Part shown: piece by piece, positions 7,234 to 15,498 of the stretch
Numbering within the stretch: the first letter of the stretch is position 1
Layout of the letters: each line of letters opens with the position of its first letter
NCBI GenBank assembly: GCA_964389005.1
Contig: CAYMCV010000039.1
Location: 1 to 20,336, forward strand
DNA: 20,336 bases
Origin: CAYMCV01 sp964389005
GTDB lineage: Bacteria > Bacillota > Clostridia > Lachnospirales > Lachnospiraceae
Direction: 5' to 3'
Notes under the pieces: model-generated
What the model saw: only the letters and a program-made list of their open reading frames with translations
Told to the model about the DNA's origin: nothing
Databases searched by the model: none
Program-made: the position numbers and the translations under genes

Positions 7234-9051
7234 ATGTCAGTGATACAACAGGATCATATTAGGAATTTTTGTATTATCGCACATATCGACCACGGCAAGT
7301 CCACACTTGCGGATCGTATCATAGAGAAAACAGGTCTGTTGACCGAGCGTGAGATGCAGGCGCAGGTATTGGACAACATGGACTTGGAACGTGAACGCGG
7401 AATTACCATTAAGTCACAGGCAGTACGCACGGTTTACAAAGCGCAGAACGGCGAAGAGTATATTCTGAACTTAATCGATACGCCGGGACATGTGGATTTC
7501 AATTATGAAGTCAGCAGAAGTCTTGCCGCATGTGACGGTGCGATTCTGGTGGTGGATGCAGCGCAGGGGATTGAGGCACAAACATTGGCTAATGTTTATC
7601 TTGCGATGGACCACAACTTGGATGTTTTTCCTGTGATTAACAAAATTGATTTGCCGAGTGCGGAGCCACAGCGCGTCATTGATGAGATTGAGGACGTGAT
7701 TGGCATCGAGGCGCAGGATGCGCCGTTGATATCAGCGAAGAACGGTATCGGTATTGAGGAAGTCTTGGAATGTATCGTATCGAAGGTGCCGGCACCGAAG
7801 GGAAGTTCGGACAAGCCGCTCAAAGCATTGATTTTTGATTCGCTTTATGACTCTTATAAGGGTGTCATCGTATTCTTTCGAATCATGGAGGGCAGCATTC
7901 GGAAAGGAACCGGTGTGCGCATGATGGCAACGGGAGCAACGGCAGACGTCGTTGAGGTCGGCTATTTCGGTGCGGGACAGTTTATTCCCTGTGAGGAGCT
8001 GACGGCCGGTATGGTCGGATATCTGACCGCTTCCATAAAAAATGTCAAAGATACGATGGTCGGAGATACGATTACGGAGGCGCAAAGACCCTGTGATATG
8101 GCATTGCCGGGCTATAAAAAAGTCAATTCCATGGTTTACTGCGGTATCTATCCGGCGGACGGCGCCAAATACCCTGATTTACGGGATGCATTGGAGAAAT
8201 TGCAACTCAATGATGCTTCGCTCAATTACGAACCGGAGACTTCCGTGGCATTGGGCTTCGGTTTCCGATGCGGATTCTTGGGGTTATTACACTTGGAAAT
8301 CATCCAGGAGCGACTGGAGCGAGAGTACAATCTTGATCTCGTAACCACGGCACCGAGTGTTATTTACAAGGTACATAAGACGAATGGAGAGGTTTTTGAA
8401 CTGACCAATCCCACGAATTTGCCCGACCCATCCGAAATCGATTATATGGAAGAACCGATTGTCAGTTCGGAGATTATGGTTACGACGGAATTCATTGGAT
8501 CAATCATGGAATTGTGTCAGGAACGCCGAGGTGCGTATCTTGGAATGGAGTATATGGAAGAACGACGGGCACTGCTCAAGTATGAACTGCCTTTGAATGA
8601 AATTATCTATGACTTTTTTGATGCATTAAAATCACGTTCGCGCGGATATGCGTCATTTGATTACGATTTGAAAGGTTATGAGACGTCGGAACTTGTTAAA
8701 TTGGACATTCTGGTGAATCATGAGGAAGTGGATGCGCTTTCATTCATCGTACACAAAGATACCGCCTACGAACGTGGCCGGAAAATGTGTGAAAAGTTAA
8801 AAGAGGAAATACCGCGACACCTTTTTGAAGTTCCCATTCAGGCAGCTATCGGAAATAAGGTTATAGCCAGAGAAACGGTTAAGGCCATGCGAAAAGATGT
8901 GTTGGCGAAGTGTTACGGCGGTGATATCTCTCGAAAGAAGAAACTGCTGGAAAAGCAAAAAGAAGGAAAGAAGCGGATGCGGCAGGTCGGCAATGTAGAG
9001 ATACCGCAGGAAGCGTTTATGAGTGTATTGAAACTGGATGATGATAAGTAA
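7234..9051 (+). CDS. lepA: Elongation factor 4 (translation GTPase LepA)
   Basis: Ribosome-associated GTPase of the EF-G family, implicated in 30S assembly and in rescue of stalled or mistranslocated ribosomes. The 605-residue length is normal. GTPase motifs are intact: AHIDHGKST (residues 16-24), the RERGITI switch, DTPGHVDF and NKIDLP. Downstream are domain II, the EF-G-like domains (GFRCGFLGLLHLEIIQERL) and the LepA-specific C-terminal domain with KRMRQVG and PQEAFM near the end. ATG 7234 is chosen because GGAGG lies six bases upstream and MSVIQQDHIRNF is the family N-terminus. An ATG at 7210 would add eight residues with no ribosome site. hemW follows after 18 bases, the usual partner in Firmicutes. 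Confidence 0.97.
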   Translation: MSVIQQDHIRNFCIIAHIDHGKSTLADRIIEKTGLLTEREMQAQVLDNMDLERERGITIKSQAVRTVYKAQNGEEYILNLIDTPGHVDFNYEVSRSLAACDGAILVVDAAQGIEAQTLANVYLAMDHNLDVFPVINKIDLPSAEPQRVIDEIEDVIGIEAQDAPLISAKNGIGIEEVLECIVSKVPAPKGSSDKPLKALIFDSLYDSYKGVIVFFRIMEGSIRKGTGVRMMATGATADVVEVGYFGAGQFIPCEELTAGMVGYLTASIKNVKDTMVGDTITEAQRPCDMALPGYKKVNSMVYCGIYPADGAKYPDLRDALEKLQLNDASLNYEPETSVALGFGFRCGFLGLLHLEIIQERLEREYNLDLVTTAPSVIYKVHKTNGEVFELTNPTNLPDPSEIDYMEEPIVSSEIMVTTEFIGSIMELCQERRGAYLGMEYMEERRALLKYELPLNEIIYDFFDALKSRSRGYASFDYDLKGYETSELVKLDILVNHEEVDALSFIVHKDTAYERGRKMCEKLKEEIPRHLFEVPIQAAIGNKVIARETVKAMRKDVLAKCYGGDISRKKKLLEKQKEGKKRMRQVGNVEIPQEAFMSVLKLDDDK

Positions 9052-9069
9052 CGTAGATGGAAGGGTGTC

Positions 9070-10227
9070 ATGAGAAAACTGGGGATTTATGTGCATATTC
9101 CGTTTTGTGTCAGGAAATGTCTTTATTGTGATTTCCTTTCATTCACGTCTGATACGCAGAGTATTGGAAATTATGTAAACCGGTTATGCTTGGAAATCAT
9201 GACGGTTCCGGTTGAATGTCACGACAATTTAGCTAAAAATCAAGCAAAAAATGATGAAGAATTCTGCGTTGATACCATTTATATCGGTGGAGGAACGCCA
9301 TCTGTCTTAAGCTCAGAACAAATAGAATTGATATTATGTAAACTAAGAGAAAGATTTACGATTAGTTTTGACGCCGAAATTTCAATAGAGGTTAATCCGG
9401 GAACGGTTAATCAAGAGAAGTTGTTTCGGTATCGCTTGGCGGGAATCAATCGTTTGAGTATTGGACTACAATCTGCGAGTAATGAGGAGTTGAGGAAACT
9501 CGGGCGTATACATACATTTGAAGATTTTGCAGAGACGTATCGGTTGGCAAGAGAAGCAGGTTTTCACAATATTAATGTTGATTTGATGTCGGCAATTCCG
9601 AATCAGACGTTGAATCGTTATAGTGAGACCTTGAAAGTAATATGTCAGATGGCTCCGGAGCATATTTCTGCATATAGTTTGATTGTGGAGCCCGGAACGC
9701 CGTTTGCGGATATGAAGTTACAACTTCCGGATGAAGACACGGAACGAGAGATGTATTATCAAACAAAGCAGATACTTGCCGCGCAAGGCTATGACCGATA
9801 TGAGATATCAAACTATTCCAAAGAAGGTTATGAATGCAGACACAATGTCGGGTATTGGACAGACAAGGAGTATCTCGGCTTGGGGTTGGGGGCATCCTCA
9901 ATGATTTCGCATGTAAGATTTCGCAATACGGAGCGTATGGAAGAATATATGCATACAGAAGGGTCATTGCGGCGCGAAGTATACACATTGTCTGTTAGCG
10001 AGCAAACAGAGGAATTCATGTTTCTGGGATTGCGTCTAATGCGCGGCGTTTCACCCATTGCATTCAAAGAGAGATTCGGTGTGAATATGGAAGATGTATA
10101 CGGTGAAGTCCTAAAAAAATCAGAAGAGCAGGGATTACTTCGAATCGAAAAAGAACGGATTTTTCTGACCGATTACGGTACAGATGTAAGCAATTATGTT
10201 TTTCGGCAATTTTTAGCCGACGAATGA
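9070..10227 (+). CDS. hemW: Radical SAM heme chaperone HemW
   Basis: Radical SAM protein related to coproporphyrinogen III dehydrogenase but acting in heme delivery. The iron-sulfur motif is CVRKCLYCDF (C13, C17, C20). The residue after the third Cys spacing is Phe, not the extra Cys of HemN, and HNVGYW (about residues 258-263) is the HemW signature. The GGGTPS block and EVNPGT are the SAM-binding segments. The C-terminal HemN-like domain is present and the length (385 aa) is normal. The ribosome site is GAAGGG. The gene contains two copies of TTATGTAAAC (9171-9180, 9334-9343); the second encodes Leu-Cys-Lys-Leu, where family members usually have other residues. hrcA-grpE-dnaK, which follows hemW in B. 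subtilis, is absent. Confidence 0.93.
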   Translation: MRKLGIYVHIPFCVRKCLYCDFLSFTSDTQSIGNYVNRLCLEIMTVPVECHDNLAKNQAKNDEEFCVDTIYIGGGTPSVLSSEQIELILCKLRERFTISFDAEISIEVNPGTVNQEKLFRYRLAGINRLSIGLQSASNEELRKLGRIHTFEDFAETYRLAREAGFHNINVDLMSAIPNQTLNRYSETLKVICQMAPEHISAYSLIVEPGTPFADMKLQLPDEDTEREMYYQTKQILAAQGYDRYEISNYSKEGYECRHNVGYWTDKEYLGLGLGASSMISHVRFRNTERMEEYMHTEGSLRREVYTLSVSEQTEEFMFLGLRLMRGVSPIAFKERFGVNMEDVYGEVLKKSEEQGLLRIEKERIFLTDYGTDVSNYVFRQFLADE

Positions 10228-10238
10228 ACGTAAAATGC

Positions 10239-10267
10239 TTGCAAGAAAGTGAAAGAGTTTGTATAAT
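10239..10267 (+). promoter_or_regulatory. Sigma-A-like promoter upstream of sigK
   Basis: TTGCAA (10239-10244), 17-bp spacer, TATAAT (10262-10267). The transcript would start near 10274 and have a leader of about 130 bases before the sigK start. The leader holds two small potential stems (GTTGC...GCAAC around 10318-10333 and CACTT/AAGTG at 10352-10365). Confidence 0.55.
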
Positions 10268-10352
10268 ATATTTTGTCAGTGTTTTAACTTCTGATAATAA
10301 TTGTTGGAAAGTATCGGTTGCCCTTTTAAGCAACTTATCGCTTGGGAAAGGC

Positions 10353-10379
10353 ACTTCAAAAAGTGAATCTTCATAGAAT
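10353..10379 (+). promoter_or_regulatory. Sigma-K/sigma-E-like promoter of sigK
   Basis: AC at 10353-10354, 17-bp spacer, then CATAGAAT (10372-10379). This fits the B. subtilis sigma-K pattern (AC, about 16 bp, CATANNNTA) except the last base, and the sigma-E -10 box. Transcription would begin near 10386, just before the ribosome site used by the TTG start. Confidence 0.45.
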
Positions 10380-10407
10380 GAATTAAACTTCTTTTATGGA
10401 GGCTTCT

Positions 10408-11061
10408 TTGAAAACTTTCCAACAGCCGTTATCTTCTGATGAAGAAGCCTTTTATATCAATATTATGCAGCAGGCAAAGGACCCGCAGGCGGTTTTGGAG
10501 GCCAGAAACATTCTGGTTGAACGAAATCTGCGGCTGGTCGCACACATTGCCAAGAAGTATCAGAGCGTGGATGAGAATATGGAGGAGATGATTTCCGTGG
10601 GAACCATCGGACTGATTAAGGCAGTATCCTCATTTGATTCCGCCAAGGGTAATAAACTGGCAACGTATGCTGCGCGTTGCATCGACAATGAATTGTTGAT
10701 GATGTTTCGTGCGCGAAAGAAGATCTCCAGAGAAGTTTCACTTTTTGAACCAATCGGAACCGACCGTGAAGGCAATGAAATCAGTTTGCTTGACATTGTG
10801 GAGAGTGGTCAGCCGGAAATCGACGCGGAATTGGAAAACGCGGAGAAGAGAAGCAAACTTCTGCAAATGATACGTGAACGCTTAACACCGCGGGAACGGG
10901 AGATTATCTGTATGCGTTACGGCTTATACAACAGGGATGAGATGACACAGAAGGATGTCGGAAGGGTTCTGGGGATTTCACGCAGTTACGTTTCCCGCAT
11001 CGAGAAAAGGGCGCTTCAAAAGTTAAAAGACGGATTTGAGGGTACATTGTACCGTGAGTAA
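10408..11061 (+). CDS. sigK: RNA polymerase sporulation sigma factor sigma-K, uninterrupted and lacking a pro-sequence
   Basis: Late mother-cell sigma factor. It aligns by eye with B. subtilis sigma-K across its length: F-QPLSS near the N-terminus, ERNLRLVAHIAKKY, region 2 with SVGTIGLIKAVSSFD and LATYAARCIDNELLM, the short linker EPIGTDREGNEISLLDI, and region 4 with GISRSYVSRIEKRAL. From this TTG only a few residues precede FQQPLSS, so the roughly 20-residue inhibitory pro-sequence of Bacillus pro-sigma-K is missing. The gene is whole, with no skin-like insertion. Start choice: GGAGG (10398-10402) is five bases before TTG 10408. The ATG at 10396 overlaps that site and has nothing upstream; it would add only four residues. 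pilT begins 33 bases downstream on the same strand. Confidence 0.9.
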   Translation: MKTFQQPLSSDEEAFYINIMQQAKDPQAVLEARNILVERNLRLVAHIAKKYQSVDENMEEMISVGTIGLIKAVSSFDSAKGNKLATYAARCIDNELLMMFRARKKISREVSLFEPIGTDREGNEISLLDIVESGQPEIDAELENAEKRSKLLQMIRERLTPREREIICMRYGLYNRDEMTQKDVGRVLGISRSYVSRIEKRALQKLKDGFEGTLYRE

Positions 11062-11094
11062 AGAAGTACAATTCCAGAAAAGGGGACAGAGATT

Positions 11095-12174
11095 ATGCCG
11101 CGTATTGAAGAGATTTTACAGGTTGCAATGGATGCGAGAGCTTCCGATATTCACTTAACAGCAGGTTTGCCGCCCAAGATGCGTGTAAACGGACACTTAT
11201 TGAATATGGATTTCCCGATTTTGAAACCGGAAGATACATTGGGAATCGTAGTACAGATTATGACGGATCATCAGCGTAATATGTTCGAGGAGAAGGGTGA
11301 ACTGGATATGTCTTTTGCAGTTACGAACCTTGGACGTTATCGTGTTAATGCGTTTCGTCAGAGGGGTTCCGTGGCAATGGCACTTCGTGCCGTTAACACT
11401 GTGGTTCCGACACCTGCACAGTTGGGTATTCCGGGCTCGGTTGTGGAACTGTACAACAGAAAGCGTGGACTTGTTCTGGTAACGGGACCGACCGGTTCCG
11501 GTAAATCTACCACACTTGCTTCCATTATTGACAAAGCAAACAATAATCGTGATGCTCATATCATCACATTGGAAGACCCGATTGAGTACCTGCATCTGCA
11601 TAAGATGTCCATGGTAAATCAGCGTGAGGTCGGATTCGATACCATGAGTTATGCGAATGCATTGAGAGCTGCACTTCGTGAAGATCCCGATATCATCCTC
11701 GTAGGAGAGATGCGTGACTTCGAGACAATCTCCGTAGCAATTACGGCAGCCGAGACCGGTCACCTCGTTCTTTCTACGTTACATACCATCGGTGCAGCAA
11801 GTACCATTGACCGTATCATTGATGTATTCCCGCCGTACCAGCAGCAACAGATTCGTGTACAGTTGGCAAACGTTTTGGAAGCGGTTATTTCACAGCAGTT
11901 GGTACCGACTGCAGATGGCAGAAGTCGTGTGGCTGCATTCGAAGTTATGCATGCCAACCATGCGGTTCGTAACTTGATTCGTGAAGGTAAGTCGCATCAG
12001 TTGATGTCTGTTATGCAGACAAACCGTAAGATGGGTATGGTTACGATGGATGAGGCGTTGACACAACTGTATCTTGAAGGAAAGATTGACAAGGAAATGG
12101 TTGTTCAGTTTGCGCAGGATCCGGATGGAATGATTCAGAAGCTTGGACTTAAGGGAGTGTTTGCTCCACAGTAG
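11095..12174 (+). CDS. pilT: Type IV pilus retraction ATPase PilT
   Basis: Hexameric secretion-type ATPase that powers pilus disassembly, driving twitching and DNA pull-in. The N-terminal PAS-like domain begins ARASDIHLTAG. Walker A is GPTGSGKS (131-138). The Asp box is ITLEDPIEY, the Walker B region DPDIILVGEMRD, and the His box GHLVLSTLHT. The AIRNLIRE-type motif that separates PilT from PilB appears as VRNLIREGK near residue 290. Length 359 aa, with a normal C-terminus. AGGGGA lies about nine bases before the ATG. It follows sigK by 33 bases and may be read from the same transcript. The next pilus gene is more than 3 kb away, after comM and dprA. Confidence 0.95.
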   Translation: MPRIEEILQVAMDARASDIHLTAGLPPKMRVNGHLLNMDFPILKPEDTLGIVVQIMTDHQRNMFEEKGELDMSFAVTNLGRYRVNAFRQRGSVAMALRAVNTVVPTPAQLGIPGSVVELYNRKRGLVLVTGPTGSGKSTTLASIIDKANNNRDAHIITLEDPIEYLHLHKMSMVNQREVGFDTMSYANALRAALREDPDIILVGEMRDFETISVAITAAETGHLVLSTLHTIGAASTIDRIIDVFPPYQQQQIRVQLANVLEAVISQQLVPTADGRSRVAAFEVMHANHAVRNLIREGKSHQLMSVMQTNRKMGMVTMDEALTQLYLEGKIDKEMVVQFAQDPDGMIQKLGLKGVFAPQ

Positions 12175-12205
12175 GGCGTAATGAGTAAGTAATTGTGTTA
12201 ATGGC

Positions 12206-12259
12206 GGCGGCCGCATTCTAGCGACCGCCGATATCTGAGTATCTTGGGTGTTCACCCAA
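12206..12259 (+). terminator. Tandem hairpins after pilT, candidate terminator region
   Basis: Two stems lie close after the pilT stop. One is GC-rich (12206-12214 with 12221-12229, one C-A mismatch, loop ATTCTA). The other is a perfect TTGGGT/ACCCAA stem with a GTTC loop (12244-12259). Neither has an immediate U-tract; GTTTTTA appears only at 12274. They could end pilT transcription or protect its 3' end. Weak call. Confidence 0.35.
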
Positions 12260-12339
12260 ATGTTTCATTAGGTGTTTTTAGAGCTAAATAATTAAAACTT
12301 TACTTTATTTTTAAATATGAGTTTACTTTGTTTAGAGGT

Positions 12340-12507
12340 GTATTGAGCGATTGGTGATATCATCGTGTCGTTCATTCCAAAACGCAGAACATTTCTATGA
12401 GCCTGTATGCCAAAATCCCGTTCAGCAAAGGCTTCCGGGATTTTACAGTCTCATGTCCATAGCGTTTTAAATCCATTCAGACACGATGATTTCACCAATC
12501 GCAATAC
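12340..12507. repeat. Long interrupted inverted repeat / foldback hairpin element between pilT and comM
   Basis: The gap 12175-12563 (389 bases) contains no gene. Its main content is a foldback. Outer arms of 23 bases (12347-12369 and 12480-12502) pair with a single mismatch and extend by GTATT/AATAC (12340-12344, 12503-12507) past a two-base bulge. Further in, AAAACGC (12379-12385) pairs GCGTTTT (12462-12468), ATGAGCCTGT (12397-12406) pairs ACAGTCTCAT (12444-12453) with one mismatch, and AAAATCCCG (12412-12420) pairs CGGGATTTT (12436-12444). The last two pairings share one base, so one of them is a base shorter. The loop is about 15 bases. Candidates are a structured RNA, a cis-regulatory leader of comM (start 57 bases downstream), or a foldback MITE. 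GGTGTA flanks both sides (12337-12342, 12510-12515), but target duplication is not certain. Confidence 0.8.
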
Positions 12508-12563
12508 GCGGTGTAACAAATTAAATTATCATTAACAAAGTTTCATTTAAGGAGGGTGTGTGT

Positions 12564-14090
12564 ATGTTCAGTACGATTACTTCGGGTGCTCTGCGCGGTA
12601 TGGAGAGTTACTTGACGGAGGTTGAGGTGGATGTTTCGCATGGAATACCGGGTTTTGAACTGGTGGGAATGCTTTCATCCGAGGTGAAGGAGGCACGCGA
12701 ACGTGTCAGAGTGGCATTGAAGAATTCGGGTATTCCGATGCCGCCACAAAGGATTACGGTGAATTTGTCACCGGCCAATATTCCCAAAAGCGGAACGGCA
12801 TTTGATTTGCCGATTGCAATTGGAATCATAACTTCAATGGAGATGATTCACAAGGAGAAGACAAAGGATACAATAATTCTCGGCGAATTGGGGCTTGGCG
12901 GTGAAGTGAAGTTTGTTCCGGGCGTGTTGCCAATGCTGATGGAAGCAAAAAGAAATGGAATAAAGCGATGCATTCTGCCTATAGAAAACGCTGAAGAAGG
13001 TGCGGTGGTGGAAGGAACCAAGGTGGTGGGGGTTACAAGCTTCGAGCAGACAATTCGGTACTTGAAATTGTCGGAAGAAGAACAAGACCGAATGATACCA
13101 CCGACGGTCATCAGTTTGGAAGAACTTTTTAGTGCTAAGCAAAAAGAAAAGGGACCTGATTTTGGGGATATCAGCGGCCAAGAGCCATTGCGACGTGCTG
13201 TTGAAGTTGCAGCTGCCGGATTTCATCATCTGTTGATGGTCGGTCCGCCGGGCTCAGGTAAAACCATGATTGCCAAAAGAATCCCATCGGTGCTTCCGCC
13301 GTTATCTCCGGAAGAAAGTCTGGAAGTTTCTAAAATCTACAGTATCTCAGGTAAACTTCATACCAAAGAATCTCTGATTGTTAAACGTCCTTTCTATAGT
13401 CCACATCATACCATCAGCGAGCAGGCGCTTGCCGGGGGAGGTAAAATTCCGCATCCGGGAATGATTTCACTTTGCCATCGGGGTGTTCTGTTTCTTGACG
13501 AAGTTGTCCATTTTTCAAATGTCGCAATTGAGACTTTACGACAGCCGATGGAAGATAAAACAGTTCAGATATCAAGAAGTTATGGAAGTGTTACCTTTCC
13601 GGCGGATTTCATGCTTGTTGCAGCAATGAATCCATGCCCCTGCGGGTATTTTCCGGATAGAAATCGATGCAGTTGCACAGAAGAACAAATCAAGCGCTAT
13701 GTTGGAAGAATCTCCGGTCCGATATTGGATCGTATCGATATTCGTGTTGAAGCACCTCGCGTGGAAATCGGAGAATTGGAGAAATCTGATGGCGGGACTA
13801 GCAGTGCCGAGATGCAAAAAAGGATTTCTATCGCAAGAGAAATGCAGGAAGATAGATATCGAAAACGTACCATTCGGTTCAATGCCGATTTGCGGCCTGG
13901 CGAAATAGCAAAATACTGTGAATTGGGCAGTAAGGAGAGACGACTGATGGAAAAGGCTTTTATCAATATGGATTTGAGTGCCAGGGCGTATCACAGAATT
14001 CTAAAGGTAGCAAGAACCATTGCCGATTTGGAGCAGAGTGAGAGAATTCATGAGAACCATTTGTTGGAGGCGATTCGTTATCGTGCATAA
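12564..14090 (+). CDS. comM: ComM/YifB family Mg-chelatase-like AAA+ ATPase
   Basis: Hexameric AAA+ helicase family. In transformable bacteria ComM promotes branch migration when incoming DNA is integrated; in non-competent species the role is unclear. The N-terminal Lon-protease-like domain starts FSTITSGALRGM and has GIPGFELVGM and RITVNLSPANIPKSG. The ATPase core has Walker A GPPGSGKT (227-234) and Walker B GVLFLDEV. A Cys-rich segment with NPCPCGY and CSCTEEQ probably holds zinc, and SGPILDRIDI follows. The C-terminal domain ends with SARAYHRILKVARTIADLE. ATG 12564 is preferred (GGAGGG seven bases upstream) over the GTG at 12558. 508 aa is the normal length. Lies 70 bases before dprA. Confidence 0.93.
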   Translation: MFSTITSGALRGMESYLTEVEVDVSHGIPGFELVGMLSSEVKEARERVRVALKNSGIPMPPQRITVNLSPANIPKSGTAFDLPIAIGIITSMEMIHKEKTKDTIILGELGLGGEVKFVPGVLPMLMEAKRNGIKRCILPIENAEEGAVVEGTKVVGVTSFEQTIRYLKLSEEEQDRMIPPTVISLEELFSAKQKEKGPDFGDISGQEPLRRAVEVAAAGFHHLLMVGPPGSGKTMIAKRIPSVLPPLSPEESLEVSKIYSISGKLHTKESLIVKRPFYSPHHTISEQALAGGGKIPHPGMISLCHRGVLFLDEVVHFSNVAIETLRQPMEDKTVQISRSYGSVTFPADFMLVAAMNPCPCGYFPDRNRCSCTEEQIKRYVGRISGPILDRIDIRVEAPRVEIGELEKSDGGTSSAEMQKRISIAREMQEDRYRKRTIRFNADLRPGEIAKYCELGSKERRLMEKAFINMDLSARAYHRILKVARTIADLEQSERIHENHLLEAIRYRA

Positions 14091-14160
14091 ATTATGGTAG
14101 CGAGCAATGTGTATTAAAGGCGTAGAATTATTTTGGATGTTTTAGAAGGGAGGATAAGTA

Positions 14161-15285
14161 ATGTATTGCGAAAATAAAGAGGATATTTATGATTATTGGC
14201 TTGCAAACATACCAACCATCGGTAATGTGACAGTCACGAAGTTATTGGAACACTTTGGAAGCGCAGAAAACGTATTTTGGGCACCTATCGAAAAGTTAAA
14301 TGAAGATTTAACAAACACACAAGCAGAAATGCTGATGAATTACAGAGACTATAAAAGGGCAGAGGAAGCATACAAGCAGATGAGGCAATTAGGAATTCGC
14401 TTCGTGGCACGGCAAAATCGAGAATACCCGGAAAGATTACGCGTAATACCGGATGCACCACGCGGATTATATGTGAAAGGAAAGTTACCGAATGAAACGT
14501 TACCAACGGTTGCCATTATCGGCGCAAGAGCTTGCTCTGAATACGGTAAAAGGACGGCGGATTATTTCGGAAGGACGCTCGCGGAACATGGAGTTCAGAT
14601 TATCAGCGGACTTGCATACGGGGTTGACTGCATTAGTCAAGGAGGAGCATGCAATGCCGGGGGTAATGCTTTTGCGGTTCTTGGAAACGGTGTTGACATA
14701 TGCTATCCCAAGGAGAACCGTACGCTTTATGATATGCTTGCAAAACAAGGCGGTATATTGTCTGAGTATCCGCCCGGTACCGAACCGATGCCACAATTGT
14801 TTCCTCCAAGGAATCGCATTATCAGTGGCTTGGCTGATATCATTCTTGTTGTGGAAGCAAAGTGCAGGAGCGGCACATATATCACGGTAACGCAGGCGTT
14901 GGAGCAGGGAAAGGAAGTTTATGCGGTTCCGGGACGTATCAATGATGCATTGTCAAAGGGATGTAATTATTTGATTTCTCAGGGCGCAGGCGTGGCAATG
15001 TCTGCGGATGACATTTTAGATGAATTAGAGAATATGTATGGTCACAGCAAGAATAATACGGAGGAAAACGGAGAAATTGGAGAGACAGAATCCTTCTTTG
15101 GCCGAAGTCATATTGAAGGAATTCTGGGAGAAATATTGGATATTACACCGAAAACATTTGAGGAGATTTGGCGTTCCTATACGCAAAGAGCGGAGATTAC
15201 AGTTGCGGAGTTAACGGTTTTACTGATGAAATTGCAGATTGATGGAAAAGTGACAGAGGTTAGCGGCGGTTATGCCAGACGTTAA
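14161..15285 (+). CDS. dprA: DNA processing protein DprA (RecA loader)
   Basis: Binds incoming single-stranded DNA and loads RecA during natural transformation. The N-terminal helix-hairpin-helix-like region (IPTIGNVTVTKLLEHFGS) is followed by the Rossmann-fold core: VAIIGARACSEYG, SGLAYGVD (149-156), AVLGNGVDICYPKEN, FPPRNRIISGLAD, then EAKCRSGTYITVTQALEQG and VYAVPG. The C-terminal winged-helix (DML1-like) domain is present at about residues 310-374, ending VSGGYARR. The ribosome site GGGAGG lies seven bases before the ATG. It directly follows comM and precedes pilB by 213 bases. That gap holds a weak promoter and a TGTACAAA site. No terminator is evident after it. Confidence 0.95.
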   Translation: MYCENKEDIYDYWLANIPTIGNVTVTKLLEHFGSAENVFWAPIEKLNEDLTNTQAEMLMNYRDYKRAEEAYKQMRQLGIRFVARQNREYPERLRVIPDAPRGLYVKGKLPNETLPTVAIIGARACSEYGKRTADYFGRTLAEHGVQIISGLAYGVDCISQGGACNAGGNAFAVLGNGVDICYPKENRTLYDMLAKQGGILSEYPPGTEPMPQLFPPRNRIISGLADIILVVEAKCRSGTYITVTQALEQGKEVYAVPGRINDALSKGCNYLISQGAGVAMSADDILDELENMYGHSKNNTEENGEIGETESFFGRSHIEGILGEILDITPKTFEEIWRSYTQRAEITVAELTVLLMKLQIDGKVTEVSGGYARR

Positions 15286-15386
15286 GTCAACAATTTCTCT
15301 TGTACAAAATCGCCATATAAACGCAGTTCAATTTGTAGAAATTAAACAATTCATTCTTTAATGGACGAAAAATGCAAATAAAACTG

Positions 15387-15415
15387 TTTATTTATTTTGG
15401 GCGTTGTGGCATAAT
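15387..15415 (+). promoter_or_regulatory. Possible promoter of the pilB-pilC unit
   Basis: TTTATT (15387-15392), 17-bp spacer, CATAAT (15410-15415). The match is modest. The predicted leader (about 15422-15498) contains GTCCC (15430-15434), able to pair with GGGAC (15459-15463). I could not match it to a known riboswitch, including the c-di-GMP classes. Confidence 0.35.
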
Positions 15416-15498
15416 ATATGAGTATCTATGTCCCGTGGGGAAAGAATGCATTTTTTAGGGGACCGGTATAGAATGAGTTCGGGAAAGAGGTTATAGAT

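Noticed and set aside
9572..9988. 138-residue open frame on the - strand
   Set aside because: Antisense to hemW, whose motifs are intact. The composition is typical of a shadow frame.
11197..11763. 188-residue open frame on the - strand
   Set aside because: Antisense to pilT across its Walker A region, with no ribosome site and no recognisable motif.
12340..12507. 6S RNA
   Set aside because: The length and hairpin shape are similar, but the outer arms are too perfectly paired and I see no 6S-like open central bubble or sequence match.
15422..15498. c-di-GMP riboswitch before pilB
   Set aside because: Known in clostridial pilus loci, so I looked for it, but the conserved core bases of the class I element are absent and class II could not be recognised.
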